From NCBI GenBank assembly GCA_902589115.1, contig CACIRS010000001.1:62001-126000 (forward strand): a stretch of 64,000 nt of DNA, read 5' to 3'. The notes beneath the pieces were generated by a model, which saw only the letters and a program-made list of their open reading frames with translations, searched no databases and had not been told where the DNA came from. Both the position numbers and the translations under genes were made by a program. The stretch is from an uncultured Prochlorococcus sp. (GTDB taxonomy: Bacteria; Cyanobacteriota; Cyanobacteriia; PCC-6307; Cyanobiaceae). Below are positions 37,128 to 48,729 of the stretch, piece after piece (position 1 is the stretch's first letter; every line of letters starts with the position of its first letter).

Positions 37128-38060
37128 ATGCGAACCACTATTACTTCTTTAATTGGCTCATTATTTTTAGCATTTTCAATTTTTCTAGCCCCTACCGCAA
37201 GCTGGGCCTATCCATTTTGGGCACAACAAAATTACGAAAATCCACGAGAAGCTACTGGAAAGATAGTCTGCGCAAACTGTCATTTGGCAAATATGACTAC
37301 TCAAGCTGAAGTTCCCCAGTCAGTTGGAGCAGATAGTGTTTTTAAAGCTGTAGTTAAAATTCCATACAAAAAAAATACTCAAGAAATTGGAGCTGATGGC
37401 AGCAATGTTCCTCTTCAAGTTGGCGCAGTTGTAATGCTTCCTGATGGTTTTAAGCTTGCACCTCAAGATAGATGGACGGATGAAATTAAAGAAGAGACAT
37501 CTGGTGTTTTCTTTAGTCAATACAGTGAAGATCAAGAAAATATAATTATTGTTGGCCCACTTCCTGGCGATCAAAATAAAGAAATTGTTTTTCCAATCCT
37601 TTCTCCTAATCCTGCAACTGATAGCAATATTCATTTCGGGAAATATTCAATCCATGTGGGTGGAAATAGGGGGAGAGGTCAGGTTTACCCAACTGGTGAG
37701 AAAAGTAACAACTCAATTTTCACAGCATCTTCAGATGGCATGGTTACATCTATCGATCCTGGTGAGAATGGAGCCAGTGAAATAACGTTAACCACTGCTG
37801 AGAATGAAAAGGTTACTGAAACAATTCCAGTGGGTCCAAATTTACTAGTTAAAGTTGGAGACCAAGTAGAGGCAGGCCAAGTTTTAACCAATGATCCAAA
37901 TGTAGGTGGTTTTGGTCAAGTAGATACAGAAGTTGTTCTTCAAAGTCCTGCACGAGTTATAGGCTTATTAGTATTTTTCATGGGTGTAACTCTTACTCAA
38001 ATATTACTAGTTTTAAAGAAAAGACAAGTTGAAAAAGTACAAGCAGCAGAAGGGATCTGA
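37128..38060 (+). CDS. petA: Cytochrome f (apocytochrome f)
   Basis: The c-type heme subunit of cytochrome b6f that reduces plastocyanin or cytochrome c6. The signal peptide (about residues 1-27) ends at [10 protein letters not shown], where Tyr1 of the mature protein is the axial ligand. The heme site is CANCH, and the C-terminal anchor is [19 protein letters not shown]. Start ATG 37128 gives 310 residues; a longer open frame begins inside petC (37074) but would lengthen the signal peptide abnormally. It is cotranscribed with petC. Confidence 0.97.
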   Translation: MRTTITSLIGSLFLAFSIFLAPTASWAYPFWAQQNYENPREATGKIVCANCHLANMTTQAEVPQSVGADSVFKAVVKIPYKKNTQEIGADGSNVPLQVGAVVMLPDGFKLAPQDRWTDEIKEETSGVFFSQYSEDQENIIIVGPLPGDQNKEIVFPILSPNPATDSNIHFGKYSIHVGGNRGRGQVYPTGEKSNNSIFTASSDGMVTSIDPGENGASEITLTTAENEKVTETIPVGPNLLVKVGDQVEAGQVLTNDPNVGGFGQVDTEVVLQSPARVIGLLVFFMGVTLTQILLVLKKRQVEKVQAAEGI

Positions 38061-38099
38061 ATTATTAAAACTTAATTTATCTTTAAAGTGAATTAAACA

Positions 38100-38996
38100 A
38101 TGGACGCTCTGATTGCGACCTTTAGATCTCCAGGTCCTGATATTTTCCACCTAGGTCCATTGGTTTTAAGATGGTATGGATTATTAATTGCATCTTCAGT
38201 TTTGATTGGCTTAAATCTTTCCAAGAAGTTAGCAGCAAAGCGAAATATCGAATTAGGTTTTATCAATGATTTAATGCCAATTATTGTTCTTTCTTCTCTT
38301 ATTGGGGCAAGAATTTACTACGTTATTTTTGAATGGGAAAGATATCAAGGGAATTATTTTTGGAGCTCAATAAAAATGTTCAACTTCTCAATTCCTATTC
38401 CAAGTCCTTTAGAAATATGGAATGGAGGAATCGCTATTCATGGAGCTCTAATTGCTGGCTCGATATCAGTAATTATATTTTCTCGTTTAAAAAAACAATT
38501 TTTATGGGATGTACTAGATGTAATTTGCCCATCAGTTGCCTTAGGGCAAGCCATAGGTAGATGGGGCAATTTCTTTAATAATGAAGCTTTTGGAACCCCT
38601 ACATCTTTGCCCTGGAAATTATCAATTCCTTTTATTTACAGGCCTGAAGGTTTGGCAAATTACGAATATTTTCATCCAACTTTTCTATATGAGTCTGTTT
38701 GGAACATAATTCTTTTCACTTTACTTATTTTCATTTTTTCTAAAGGCTCTAAAGGGTTGATAAGACTACCCTCCGGAGCAATAACTTGTATTTATATAAC
38801 CATATATAGTATTGGAAGACTATGGATAGAAGGTTTAAGGACTGACTCATTGTGTATAGGTGGTTTACCTCCTTTATGTGAAGGCGGAATAAGAGTCGCA
38901 CAATTAATAAGCCTTATATTAAGTGGACTTGGATTATTAGGTATTTGGTGGTTATATGTAAGAAAGAAAAAATTACCAGGTTCTAGTAAATCTTAA
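38100..38996 (+). CDS. lgt: Prolipoprotein diacylglyceryl transferase
   Basis: It attaches diacylglycerol to the lipobox cysteine of exported lipoproteins, acting in the plasma membrane. The signature [19 protein letters not shown] is intact, with [14 protein letters not shown] and [11 protein letters not shown]. The product is 298 residues with about seven membrane spans. It follows petA by 39 bp. At least two lipoprotein genes in this window (59537-60538 and 62457-62951) would depend on it. cobM starts 1 bp after its stop. Confidence 0.95.
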   Translation: MDALIATFRSPGPDIFHLGPLVLRWYGLLIASSVLIGLNLSKKLAAKRNIELGFINDLMPIIVLSSLIGARIYYVIFEWERYQGNYFWSSIKMFNFSIPIPSPLEIWNGGIAIHGALIAGSISVIIFSRLKKQFLWDVLDVICPSVALGQAIGRWGNFFNNEAFGTPTSLPWKLSIPFIYRPEGLANYEYFHPTFLYESVWNIILFTLLIFIFSKGSKGLIRLPSGAITCIYITIYSIGRLWIEGLRTDSLCIGGLPPLCEGGIRVAQLISLILSGLGLLGIWWLYVRKKKLPGSSKS

Positions 38997-38997
38997 A

Positions 38998-39753
38998 ATG
39001 CCTATTATCTCAATAATAGGTGCAGGACCAGGCGCACCTGATCTAATTACAATAAGAGCTGCTGAAAGGCTAAAGAAAGCAGAGGTACTGGTTTGGGCTG
39101 ATTCTTTAGTATCAGAAGAAATTATCCAACTTGCCCCCAAAGACTGCGAATGTATTGCCTCTAGCTCATTAACTCTAGAAGAGATCCTAAAAATAATTAT
39201 AACTAAAGTTCAAGAAGGCAAAAATGTTGTTCGCCTTCATGATGGCGATCCATGCCTATACGGAGCACTTTCTGAACAAATAACTGCACTTAATAAAGCA
39301 GAGATAGAAGTGGAAGTAGTCCCAGGAGTAAGTGCATATCAAGCTACTGCAGCAAGTTTAAATGCGGAGCTAACAATTCCAGGCCTTGTACAAACAATAA
39401 TCATAAGCAGAGCACCTGGCAGGACTGGCAAGCCAATCAATGAAAAATTAGAAGATTTAGCTAAGATAGGTGCATCTTTATGCTTATATCTCAGTGCTAG
39501 ACATGTAGAAGAAGTTGAAAAGACCCTGCTAGACTATTACCCAGTTGATACTCCAGTTGCTATTGGCTATAGAGTTAGCTGGAAAGATGAATGGATCGCA
39601 GTTGTGCCATTAAACAAAATGGCTACTACTACAAGAGAGAAAAGACTAATCAGAACTACTGTTTATATAGTTAGTCCTGCATTAAAGCCACATGAGCTAA
39701 GATCAAAGCTATATAATTCAACTCACAAACATATGTTTAGGTCCTCAAATTAA
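38998..39753 (+). CDS. cobM: Precorrin-4 C11-methyltransferase
   Basis: It methylates C11 in the corrin ring pathway for (pseudo)cobalamin synthesis, using S-adenosylmethionine. The tetrapyrrole methylase fold shows in SIIGAGPGAPDLITIRAAER (residues 4-23), VRLHDGDPCLYGAL and VEVVPGVSAYQAT. The 251-residue length fits CobM/CbiF. It starts almost on the lgt stop, so it is in the same unit as petC-petA-lgt. Other corrin genes are not adjacent. Confidence 0.93.
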   Translation: MPIISIIGAGPGAPDLITIRAAERLKKAEVLVWADSLVSEEIIQLAPKDCECIASSSLTLEEILKIIITKVQEGKNVVRLHDGDPCLYGALSEQITALNKAEIEVEVVPGVSAYQATAASLNAELTIPGLVQTIIISRAPGRTGKPINEKLEDLAKIGASLCLYLSARHVEEVEKTLLDYYPVDTPVAIGYRVSWKDEWIAVVPLNKMATTTREKRLIRTTVYIVSPALKPHELRSKLYNSTHKHMFRSSN

Positions 39754-39991
39754 TAAGATATTATATATATCTAAATTCATAAAATAGATATCATAAATGA
39801 ATACAATCAAAAGGATTCAATATATCTAAAACAAGCTATGCCAAAATCCTCCTAGGAGCTCGGAGTAAAAAACTTACACTCAATAGCGGCTTGATATACA
39901 AATAATTTATGGTGATGTAATAAAATAAAAGTGTTGCTTGATTTTTGCGTTGGTTTCACCTAAAACAAAAAATCACAATGAAGACAGCAAT
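39754..39991. other. Intergenic region before the RodZ-like gene
   Basis: About 240 AT-rich bp with only very short frames. It likely holds the promoter of the RodZ-like gene. No terminator, repeat or RNA gene could be supported. Confidence 0.3.
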
Positions 39992-40729
39992 ATGTCAAGG
40001 GACCAAGAAATCACCCTAAAAGAAATTGGCACCTTACTATCAAAAGCAAGGCAAGATCTAAACCTATCCACAAAAGAGCTAGCTGATGATCTTAGGATTG
40101 GAGAAGAGCAACTCGTAGCTGTTGAGAATGGTCAAGAAAATCTTTTGCCCGAAGAAGTTTTTATCTACGCAATGATAAGAAGAATTGCCGAAAAATTACA
40201 AATAGAAACTAAGACAGTTACCCAACTATTAGAAGATTTAAAAGCTTCTAAGCACAATAAAGAAAGCCGAAATAAAGATCAACCAATTGCAGCAGAAAAA
40301 GATAGGTACAATATAAAGCTTTTTAAAAATTTAGAGAGACTCTATAATAAATTATTAGAAAAACGAGTAATTCTACTATGTATTTTTACCATGATAATTG
40401 GCACAAGCCTAACTTCTTTTTTCAATAGTAAATATAATTACAAAGACTTTATTTTAGGCTCTAATAAAGACAAAAAGGCTAGAGAGTTAATCCCTTTAGG
40501 GTTGCTAGTTATACCCAAAAGACCAAGCAAAGTTGCTGTTGTCAATTCAAATGGTGAAGTATTATTTGATGGAATGCTTAGAAATAGAATAGTAATACCA
40601 CCTGGTAATTCAGTTGATATTTATGCTATGAAACCTGAGCTTATATTTATACAGAAAGCTGGTCAAAATCCTGTTCCTCTTGATTCAGGTAATTTTTCAT
40701 ACTGGTATAATATTACAACAGATAAGTAA
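39992..40729 (+). CDS. RodZ-like helix-turn-helix membrane protein
   Basis: A 245-residue protein from ATG 39992 (a TTG at 39938 would add 18). The N-terminus is a cro/HTH_25-type DNA- or protein-binding domain (EIGTLLSKARQDLNLSTKEL). Next come a charged linker, one membrane helix (VILLCIFTMIIGTSLTSFF, about residue 120) and a C-terminal beta domain (VAVVNSNGEVLFDGMLRNRI). This is the RodZ/DUF4115 arrangement; RodZ bridges MreB and the cell wall. No mreB is nearby, so the role is inferred from architecture. It is convergent with ppx. Confidence 0.78.
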   Translation: MSRDQEITLKEIGTLLSKARQDLNLSTKELADDLRIGEEQLVAVENGQENLLPEEVFIYAMIRRIAEKLQIETKTVTQLLEDLKASKHNKESRNKDQPIAAEKDRYNIKLFKNLERLYNKLLEKRVILLCIFTMIIGTSLTSFFNSKYNYKDFILGSNKDKKARELIPLGLLVIPKRPSKVAVVNSNGEVLFDGMLRNRIVIPPGNSVDIYAMKPELIFIQKAGQNPVPLDSGNFSYWYNITTDK

Positions 40730-40747
40730 GTGCGAGTAGGAATAAAT

Positions 40748-42391
40748 TCAAACATTTACATGTAAATTTCTACCGCATGAATCCTGCACGATAGATGCAC
40801 AATTTTCAAGGCTCCATTTCTCCAGACTAAGATCTTGCTCTGAAGTAGAAATAAGTTCCATTATGATTTTAGAGTCAGTTGTATGAACCTTTAAATTTGA
40901 TATTACTGGTTCTGGACGCTTATTTAAAGTTGCAGCCAGTCTTAGTATTATTGACATTTCGAAAACAATTTTTCTATCCTTTCTATTAGACAAAGCCTGC
41001 CAAGCTTCATGCCTTTTTTTAGGTAAACTTCTCCTGTGATATCTAGCAATTGCAGCGATGATCAAATGTTCTGATTGAGAATATCCAAGCAACTCCCCAT
41101 GTCTTATCAAATACCAAGAGTGCTTGTGATATGCACTCAAATTAATATGCTGTCCACATGAATGAAGCATTGCGGCAGCCCAAAGTAGAGCTCTAGCTTC
41201 AATATTTCCCTCATGCAAAACTCCGTTAGTTTGATCAAAAATATTTAAAGCCAATTGAGCAACATAGCTTGCACGTTTTTGATCAACAGCAAAACGTTTT
41301 ACTTGATGAACAACAGTGCGCTGCCTAATGCTGCTCTGAAAGCTGAAACGGTCCTTTAGGAAACCTTTTCTAATCATCCAGTCAACTATTAAACCTTCTC
41401 TTAGTGCTCTTTCACTCAATATAAGTTCATCTACATCTAACATGTGCATAGAAGTCTGGAGGATTAATGCACCAGGCACAATAATTTCTGCGCGGCGATC
41501 ATTTAAGGAAGGCAAATTACGTCTTTCTTCTAAAGACATCATTACTAATTGATCTATAACTTCATCCAATTTCTGTCTTGATAACTTATACCCATTCATT
41601 TTTAAAGGTGTTTTACCTTCACTCATTGCAGTCAAGGCAGCGATAGCCATAGCAGTTCCGCTAGTGGCAACCATTGCAGGCTGTTCGCCAACATCAATCC
41701 GACTTTTTACTTTTTTTATAGCTGGTTCAAGAGAGCCTTGGATAAAAGCTTGCAAAAACTCCCTTTTATCTTTGCTAAGAGGGTCCTGATCAACTAAATC
41801 TCTCTGGAGTCTAACTGCACCGACTCTTGTACTTGTTAAAGCCCTGGCATCTCTTCCATCAGCAAGAATTAATTCTGTAGACCCGCCTCCTATATCCAAA
41901 AGAATATGAGGATCCTCACCAAAAGGTATTCCTGAAAGAACTCCTAAATAAATCAACCTTGCCTCTTCCTGACCACTTACAAGATTCACTTCGATGCCTA
42001 GCTCATTTTTAATTCGATCAACAAATTCGATACCATTAAGGGCCTCCCTAACAGCACTTGTGGCTGCAGTAACTATTTGTTCAACTTTGTAGCTAGAGGC
42101 AAGATCTTTAAATCTTTTAAGCGTATCGATAACTCGCTCCATAGCAGACTCTGACAAGAAGTCAGAATCAGATTGGTTTTCTCCAAGCCTTGTAGTTGAT
42201 TTCTCTGCAAGTTCAATACTAAAAGAACCTAGTTCCGGCTCTACAGATGCCAACAAAAGGTGTGTTGAATTAGTCCCGATATCAATTGCTGCAACTTTTT
42301 GGTTTTTGCCATTTCTTTTTAAAGAATTGCTCGAGCTTTGAAGGCCTGGGAAATCAGAGGCAAAAGAAAAATTGTTTTCGGCTCGTGGCAT
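40748..42391 (-). CDS. ppx: Exopolyphosphatase / pppGpp phosphohydrolase (Ppx/GppA)
   Basis: It removes terminal phosphates from polyphosphate, and family members may also act on pppGpp. Actin-like ATPase-fold motifs are AIDIGTNSTHLLLA (about 36-49) and LLDIGGGSTELILADGR. A C-terminal HD-type helical region includes LHSCGQHINLSAYHKH. The product is about 547 residues; ATG 42391 is preferred over TTG 42394. It is divergent from the prenyltransferase with only about 45 bp between them, so both promoters must be very close. Confidence 0.93.
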   Translation of the reverse strand: MPRAENNFSFASDFPGLQSSSNSLKRNGKNQKVAAIDIGTNSTHLLLASVEPELGSFSIELAEKSTTRLGENQSDSDFLSESAMERVIDTLKRFKDLASSYKVEQIVTAATSAVREALNGIEFVDRIKNELGIEVNLVSGQEEARLIYLGVLSGIPFGEDPHILLDIGGGSTELILADGRDARALTSTRVGAVRLQRDLVDQDPLSKDKREFLQAFIQGSLEPAIKKVKSRIDVGEQPAMVATSGTAMAIAALTAMSEGKTPLKMNGYKLSRQKLDEVIDQLVMMSLEERRNLPSLNDRRAEIIVPGALILQTSMHMLDVDELILSERALREGLIVDWMIRKGFLKDRFSFQSSIRQRTVVHQVKRFAVDQKRASYVAQLALNIFDQTNGVLHEGNIEARALLWAAAMLHSCGQHINLSAYHKHSWYLIRHGELLGYSQSEHLIIAAIARYHRRSLPKKRHEAWQALSNRKDRKIVFEMSIILRLAATLNKRPEPVISNLKVHTTDSKIIMELISTSEQDLSLEKWSLENCASIVQDSCGRNLHVNV

Positions 42392-42437
42392 CAAAGCTGA
42401 GCATCAAATAAATTCACTTTGACATCCTCGCCTTTAG

Positions 42438-43373
42438 TTGGTCATCAAATGTCTAAAGTTCGAGAACTTGAAAAAGATCGTGAAAAGTAATTTCAGAGAC
42501 ATTCCTCTCAAAAACTTCTTGGAGCTACTTCGATGGAATAAACCAAGTGGCAGGATGATTCTTCTAATACCTGCTGGATGGTCATTATGGCTAACTCCCT
42601 CATCTCCTCCAGAGTGGAAACTCATACTATTGATAGTTGCTGGAGGATTATTTGTCAGTGGTGCTGGCTGTATCGCAAATGATCTTTGGGATAAAGAAAT
42701 TGATTTGAATGTTCCCAGAACAAATCAAAGGCCACTTGCTAAAGGCACAGTAGAAATTAAAACCGCATGGATGCTACTTATTTTAATGCTAATTCTTAGC
42801 TTTCTAGTAGTAATAGCACTTCCCATAGAAAGTAGAAATCTTTGTCTATATCTTGCATTAATAGCGTTACCTCTAATTGTTATTTATCCCTCTTCAAAAA
42901 GATGGTTTAAATATCCACAATTCATACTTTCGTTGTGCTGGGGATTTGCAGTTCTAATTCCATGGGCCGCAAGTCAATCAAACTTAAATGGAGGAGTCCC
43001 TTTGCTAGGAGCGTGGGCAGGAACTTTACTATGGACTTTTGGATTTGATACTATTTATGCAATGTCAGATTATGATTACGATAAAATTTTAGGTTTGAAT
43101 AGTAGTGCAATTTCATTACATAAAAATAGTTTTAAAGTTGTTTCATTATGTTATCTTCTGACATGCATTTGTCTTGGATTGGCAGCTTCATTTTCTGGAA
43201 TTGGATTCATATTTTGGCCTATATGGGCTATAGCAACTATTAATATGCAAATAGAAGTATGGAAATTAAAAGGGGAAAATACTCACATATCTAAATTTGG
43301 GAAACATTTCAGCAATCAAGTTTTTATAGGTGGGTTAATTCTCTTAGGATTAATGCTCGGTCGCCTTTTCTAA
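42438..43373 (+). CDS. 4-Hydroxybenzoate-type polyprenyltransferase (UbiA family)
   Basis: It adds an all-trans polyprenyl tail to an aromatic ring. In cyanobacteria the role is plastoquinone synthesis (inference from family). The first Asp-rich motif is CIANDLWDKEIDLNVPRTNQ, the second is AMSDYDYDKILG, with about nine membrane segments. The product is 311 residues. The start is TTG 42438, and an ATG at 42449 is out of frame. Its stop overlaps the next start by one base (TAATG). Confidence 0.9.
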   Translation: MVIKCLKFENLKKIVKSNFRDIPLKNFLELLRWNKPSGRMILLIPAGWSLWLTPSSPPEWKLILLIVAGGLFVSGAGCIANDLWDKEIDLNVPRTNQRPLAKGTVEIKTAWMLLILMLILSFLVVIALPIESRNLCLYLALIALPLIVIYPSSKRWFKYPQFILSLCWGFAVLIPWAASQSNLNGGVPLLGAWAGTLLWTFGFDTIYAMSDYDYDKILGLNSSAISLHKNSFKVVSLCYLLTCICLGLAASFSGIGFIFWPIWAIATINMQIEVWKLKGENTHISKFGKHFSNQVFIGGLILLGLMLGRLF

Positions 43374-44284
43374 TGCTAACTATTCGTCCTGAAACATTTG
43401 CAAAACCTTTAAAAAAAGGTGACCAAATTCATACTGTTTCAGCGAGCTCAGTTTTAAAATCAAGTGACAAAGAAATACTTTTAAAAAGCATTGAAGTTTT
43501 TGAATCATGGGGACTAAGAATTAAAGCAAGAGAATTTCCCAATCAACATTGGGGTTATTTAGCAGGAGATGATTTAACTCGATTTAAGGAACTACATCAA
43601 GAGCATTCAAAATCATTAATAGTTTTTACGAATGGAGGATGGGGAGCAGCTCGCCTATTAGAAAAACCCCAACCTTGGGAAAAAGGATGGTTTCTTGGCT
43701 ATTCAGATGTCACTTCTTTGCTATTGGCACGCTTAGCTAAAGGATTTGATGGAGGAATACATGGACCAATGCTTAATTCTTTAGCAAAAGAACCCAATTG
43801 GAGTAAAGAAAGGCTGCATTCAATTCTTTTTGGTAAAACTGTACCTGATATTTATGGCGAGCCTTGGTCAATAGGTGTAGCAAAAGGACCACTAATTATT
43901 GCAAATTTAACTGTTAGCACTCACCTTCTTGGAAGTAATTGTATGCCTGATCTAAAAGGAGCAATATTAATTTTTGAGGATATTGGAGAAGCACCTTATC
44001 GTATTGACCGGATGCTTACTCATTGGCGCCTTGCAGGTAAACTTCAACAAATAGCTGGTATTGGATTTGGAAACTTCAAAAGCTGTTCAAATTTAATTGA
44101 ACATAATGATAATGAACAAACATTCCAATTAGAAGAAATCTTAAAAGAACGTACTTTTGATTTAGGTATCCCTGTGGTGGGGCAACTACCTATTGGTCAT
44201 GAAATAGGGAATGCTGCTTTACCTATAGGTAGACAAGCAAAATTAGACGGAAAAAAAGGTCGCCTTAGTTTGATCTCTTATTAA
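43373..44284 (+). CDS. LD-carboxypeptidase, S66 family (LdcA-like)
   Basis: It trims the terminal D-alanine from murein tetrapeptides during peptidoglycan recycling. Motifs are [11 protein letters not shown], the nucleophile Ser in [30 protein letters not shown] and a [12 protein letters not shown] block with the His of the charge relay. The 303-residue length is normal. The start codon overlaps the prenyltransferase stop, suggesting coupling. Its 3' end overlaps ispD by 20 bp. Confidence 0.9.
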   Translation: MLTIRPETFAKPLKKGDQIHTVSASSVLKSSDKEILLKSIEVFESWGLRIKAREFPNQHWGYLAGDDLTRFKELHQEHSKSLIVFTNGGWGAARLLEKPQPWEKGWFLGYSDVTSLLLARLAKGFDGGIHGPMLNSLAKEPNWSKERLHSILFGKTVPDIYGEPWSIGVAKGPLIIANLTVSTHLLGSNCMPDLKGAILIFEDIGEAPYRIDRMLTHWRLAGKLQQIAGIGFGNFKSCSNLIEHNDNEQTFQLEEILKERTFDLGIPVVGQLPIGHEIGNAALPIGRQAKLDGKKGRLSLISY

Positions 44285-44942
44285 GAACAGCTTCAGCAAC
44301 TATTAAATCAAATGGAGTTGTAACTTTGATATTCGATGGACTAGCCTCCAAAATTTCAACTCTCCAGCCAAGTCTTTCATAAAGAGATGCATCGTCAGTA
44401 ACAGTCCATCCATTTACCAAAGCTTGCTCATGGCCATGCTTTAAATCTTCCACAAAAAACCCTTGAGGAGTTTGTGCTGCCCACAGTTCAGATCTTTGAG
44501 GTGTTTCATAAACCACACTATTTTGATCAACTTTTTTAATAGTGTCTGTAACTGGAGTAGCCGCAATCACTGCTCTACCTGCTTGAACTTTCTCTGCGCA
44601 AAGATTAAATAATGATGGTTCAATCAAGCATCTAGCTCCATCATGAATCAATACCTTTTCAGCATTTAAAGGCAACCCAGCTAAACCCAATTGAACTGAT
44701 TCTTGCCTTGTATTTCCTCCATTAATCCACTTAATAGTCTTAGGACTAGCTTGAATCATCTTACTAATTGAGGCTCTATCACAACTTTGTCCAATAACTC
44801 CGATCCAAGTAATAGTTTCAGCAGCAATTGCAGCCTTCAAAGTCCATTCCAGAACAGTTCGGCCTGCTAGTGATAACAACAGTTTATTCTTTCCTGCCTT
44901 CATCCGACTTCCACTGCCAGCAGCCGCTATTAACAAATGCAT
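44265..44942 (-). CDS. ispD: 2-C-methyl-D-erythritol 4-phosphate cytidylyltransferase
   Basis: It makes CDP-methylerythritol in the MEP isoprenoid pathway that feeds carotenoids, the phytyl tail and quinones. Motifs are [20 protein letters not shown] at the N-terminus, [10 protein letters not shown] and [12 protein letters not shown]. The product is 225 residues from ATG 44942; a TTG at 44948 adds two. It overlaps the convergent peptidase gene by 20 bp. Confidence 0.95.
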   Translation of the reverse strand: MHLLIAAAGSGSRMKAGKNKLLLSLAGRTVLEWTLKAAIAAETITWIGVIGQSCDRASISKMIQASPKTIKWINGGNTRQESVQLGLAGLPLNAEKVLIHDGARCLIEPSLFNLCAEKVQAGRAVIAATPVTDTIKKVDQNSVVYETPQRSELWAAQTPQGFFVEDLKHGHEQALVNGWTVTDDASLYERLGWRVEILEASPSNIKVTTPFDLIVAEAVLNKRSN

Positions 44943-44948
44943 AGCCAA

Positions 44949-45220
44949 CCTCTTGAGGAATCATTGCTAGAAAGACTCTATGCAATCAAGCATATAAAAA
45001 TTTCCTCCTAAAATTTCTTCATATGAGGTATTCCTCTAAGAAGAAGTACTCAATTATAATTTTTACTTCATAAGAAATTCCTCAAAGTAGATTCTGCAAC
45101 TTTGAATTTTCCTCTATCAAATTCAATTTGGAAAATATAAATTCAATACACCCATTGCAATGTAACTTGAAAGCTATCTCCGTTAGTCCCTACGATTCTC
45201 ATGAGTTCTAGTTCTTTTAG
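44949..45220. other. Divergent region between ispD and fabG
   Basis: About 270 bp that should hold promoters for both genes. AT-rich, with only tiny frames, and no repeat or RNA structure was seen. Confidence 0.3.
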
Positions 45221-45973
45221 ATGATCAATTCTGCTCAAATCACTAACCAGACAGCAATTGTAACTGGGGCCAGCAGGGGGATAGGTCGAGCTATTGCTCT
45301 GGCTCTAGGCACCTCAGGAGTAGAAGTTGTAATCAACTATGCAAGCTCATCTGAAAAAGCAGAACAAGTAGTCTCAGAAATAAAAGCTTCCGGAGGTAAT
45401 GCTTATACGGTCAAAGCAAATGTTGCCGATGAAACTGAAGTAAATAATTTAATTGGAACGGTTCTAGAGCGCAGTAAAAAAATTGATGTTTTAATCAACA
45501 ATGCCGGTATAACTCGCGATGGACTCCTAATGAGAATGAAGACAGAAGATTGGCAATCCGTAATAAACCTAAATTTAAGTGGTGTTTTTCTATGTACAAG
45601 AGCAGTTGCTAGATCAATGCTCAAGCAAAGACAAGGTCGGATTATTAATGTAACTTCAGTTGTTGGAATTATTGGCAATGCTGGTCAAGCAAACTATGCG
45701 GCTGCAAAAGCAGGAGTAATTGGCTTAACAAAAACAACCGCCAAAGAATTTGCCAGCAGAGGTATAACCGTTAATGCTGTAGCGCCAGGTTTTATTGAGA
45801 CCGATATGACGAAAGATTTAAAGGCTGAGTCAATTCTCTCTGCAATTCCCTTAGGAACTTTTGGTACTCCTGAACAAGTAGCTGGAACAGTAGGTTTTTT
45901 AGCGATTAATCCTGCAGCTGCTTATATAACTGGTCAAGTTATACAAGTCGACGGAGGAATGGTCATGAGTTAA
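45221..45973 (+). CDS. fabG: 3-Oxoacyl-[acyl-carrier-protein] reductase
   Basis: It reduces beta-ketoacyl-ACP with NADPH in fatty acid synthesis. The SDR motifs are TGASRGIGRAIALALG, the NNAGITRDGLLMRM loop, the catalytic Ser in VTSVVGIIGN and Tyr/Lys in NYAAAKAGVIGLTKTTAKEF. ITGQVIQVDGGMVMS forms the C-terminus. Length 250 and all catalytic residues fit FabG. The gene stands alone. Confidence 0.95.
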   Translation: MINSAQITNQTAIVTGASRGIGRAIALALGTSGVEVVINYASSSEKAEQVVSEIKASGGNAYTVKANVADETEVNNLIGTVLERSKKIDVLINNAGITRDGLLMRMKTEDWQSVINLNLSGVFLCTRAVARSMLKQRQGRIINVTSVVGIIGNAGQANYAAAKAGVIGLTKTTAKEFASRGITVNAVAPGFIETDMTKDLKAESILSAIPLGTFGTPEQVAGTVGFLAINPAAAYITGQVIQVDGGMVMS

Positions 45974-46064
45974 GCTCCATAATATTTAAGTCTAGAAAGG
46001 CCAGTTATTAAAAGGCTTTTTAAGTAAATCCCTTTTGATTGGAACTAATATAAATAAAATTAAA

Positions 46065-46493
46065 ATGTCAATGAGAGATCAAATTTCAAAGCCAACTAAT
46101 CCAGACGTGAAAGTGAACAAAGGATTTGATGGGAGAATTTTTCTCTCAAATGAAGAATATCAAACCTATATGAGGAGGATGCCTGTCAGATATATCCGAA
46201 AGAGAAAGAAAGATTTGTGTGAAATATGTGGTAAGCCTCCAACCAAAGTAAACCCATTTGACTCTTCTCATATAATTGGTTTTAGAATGGGCATTGTATT
46301 TTTAGGATTAACACCAGACTTTTTAGATAAAAATGAAAATATAGTTACTGCGCATAAAAAAGGCTGTAATAGCTTTGCAGAACTTTCCTTAGAAGACTCT
46401 TGCAGAAGGTTAAAGACAATTGGTGTAACTAAATTACCTTCTCATCTTCCGAAAAATTCATTTGAATGCTGGGAGCAGATTTCAAATAATTAA
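46065..46493 (+). CDS. HNH-like zinc-finger hypothetical protein
   Basis: A 142-residue protein with a CEICGKPP pair (Cys-x2-Cys), then SSHIIGFRMGIVFLGLTPDF and a final TAHKKGCNSFAEL with His/Cys/Asn. The order Cys-x2-Cys, His, then His-x3-Cys-Asn resembles the beta-beta-alpha-metal fold of HNH nucleases, but I cannot confirm catalytic residues. The N-terminus is polar and includes a basic run, RYIRKRKKDL. I chose ATG 46065; ATG 46071 or TTG 46035 are alternatives. No toxin-antitoxin or intron context is seen. Confidence 0.7.
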   Translation: MSMRDQISKPTNPDVKVNKGFDGRIFLSNEEYQTYMRRMPVRYIRKRKKDLCEICGKPPTKVNPFDSSHIIGFRMGIVFLGLTPDFLDKNENIVTAHKKGCNSFAELSLEDSCRRLKTIGVTKLPSHLPKNSFECWEQISNN

Positions 46494-46619
46494 TTTTCTG
46501 TGTCCATATTCCCAAAATATTTTTGAAGCTACTTGTAACAAACAGATTGAGATAGTTAGATGTTATGAGTTCTAACTAATGAAATAAATATCTTCAAATT
46601 TGTAAATAGAACAATTCTT

Positions 46620-46796
46620 TTAATTATCCAATGGCTGTCCTAATTCATCCCGAAGCCTCCTTATTCGTTGCAGCAGTCTTAATCTTCTTCCTCTAGCAGT
46701 TGCTGTCAAAAAAATTCTTAAAGGGAAATAGATCAAAGTCATCATTCCGGCTAGGCCGGCCATAAGCACAAAAAACAAGGCTCCTGAATCATTCAT
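46620..46796 (-). CDS. Small membrane protein with basic tail (58 aa)
   Basis: The frame from ATG 46796 to TAA at 46620 encodes one membrane helix (LFFVLMAGLAGMMTLIYFPL, residues 7-26). A strongly basic amphipathic tail follows (ARGRRLRLLQRIRRLRDELG). This anchored-helix plus arginine-rich tail is a clear protein-like signal. The gene is divergent from groEL. I do not recognise a family and no function is assigned. Confidence 0.72.
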   Translation of the reverse strand: MNDSGALFFVLMAGLAGMMTLIYFPLRIFLTATARGRRLRLLQRIRRLRDELGQPLDN

Positions 46797-46923
46797 GTTT
46801 TGACAATAACGGGCATATGCTCAACCTGGTACTTCATTTCCAGAAAGGATTCGGCTTTCCCCACTTAATCTGCCTCCCACTTAGTTAACTTGCTATGGGA
46901 AATTAAAAAAGGGTACTGATTAA

Positions 46924-48621
<1,698 letters not shown>

Positions 48622-48729
48622 GTTCATACAAAAGAGAACGTAATCAAATTCTTTAAAATCAGAAAATATTTCTTCGACTAAATCAACTAACAATAACCTT
48701 ATATAGTTTGGCAGAGTTCTTAAAAATTT

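Noticed and set aside
40754-40767. ATTTACATGTAAAT palindrome at the end of ppx
   Set aside because: A 14-bp AT-rich palindrome inside a coding end with no terminator tail; probably chance.
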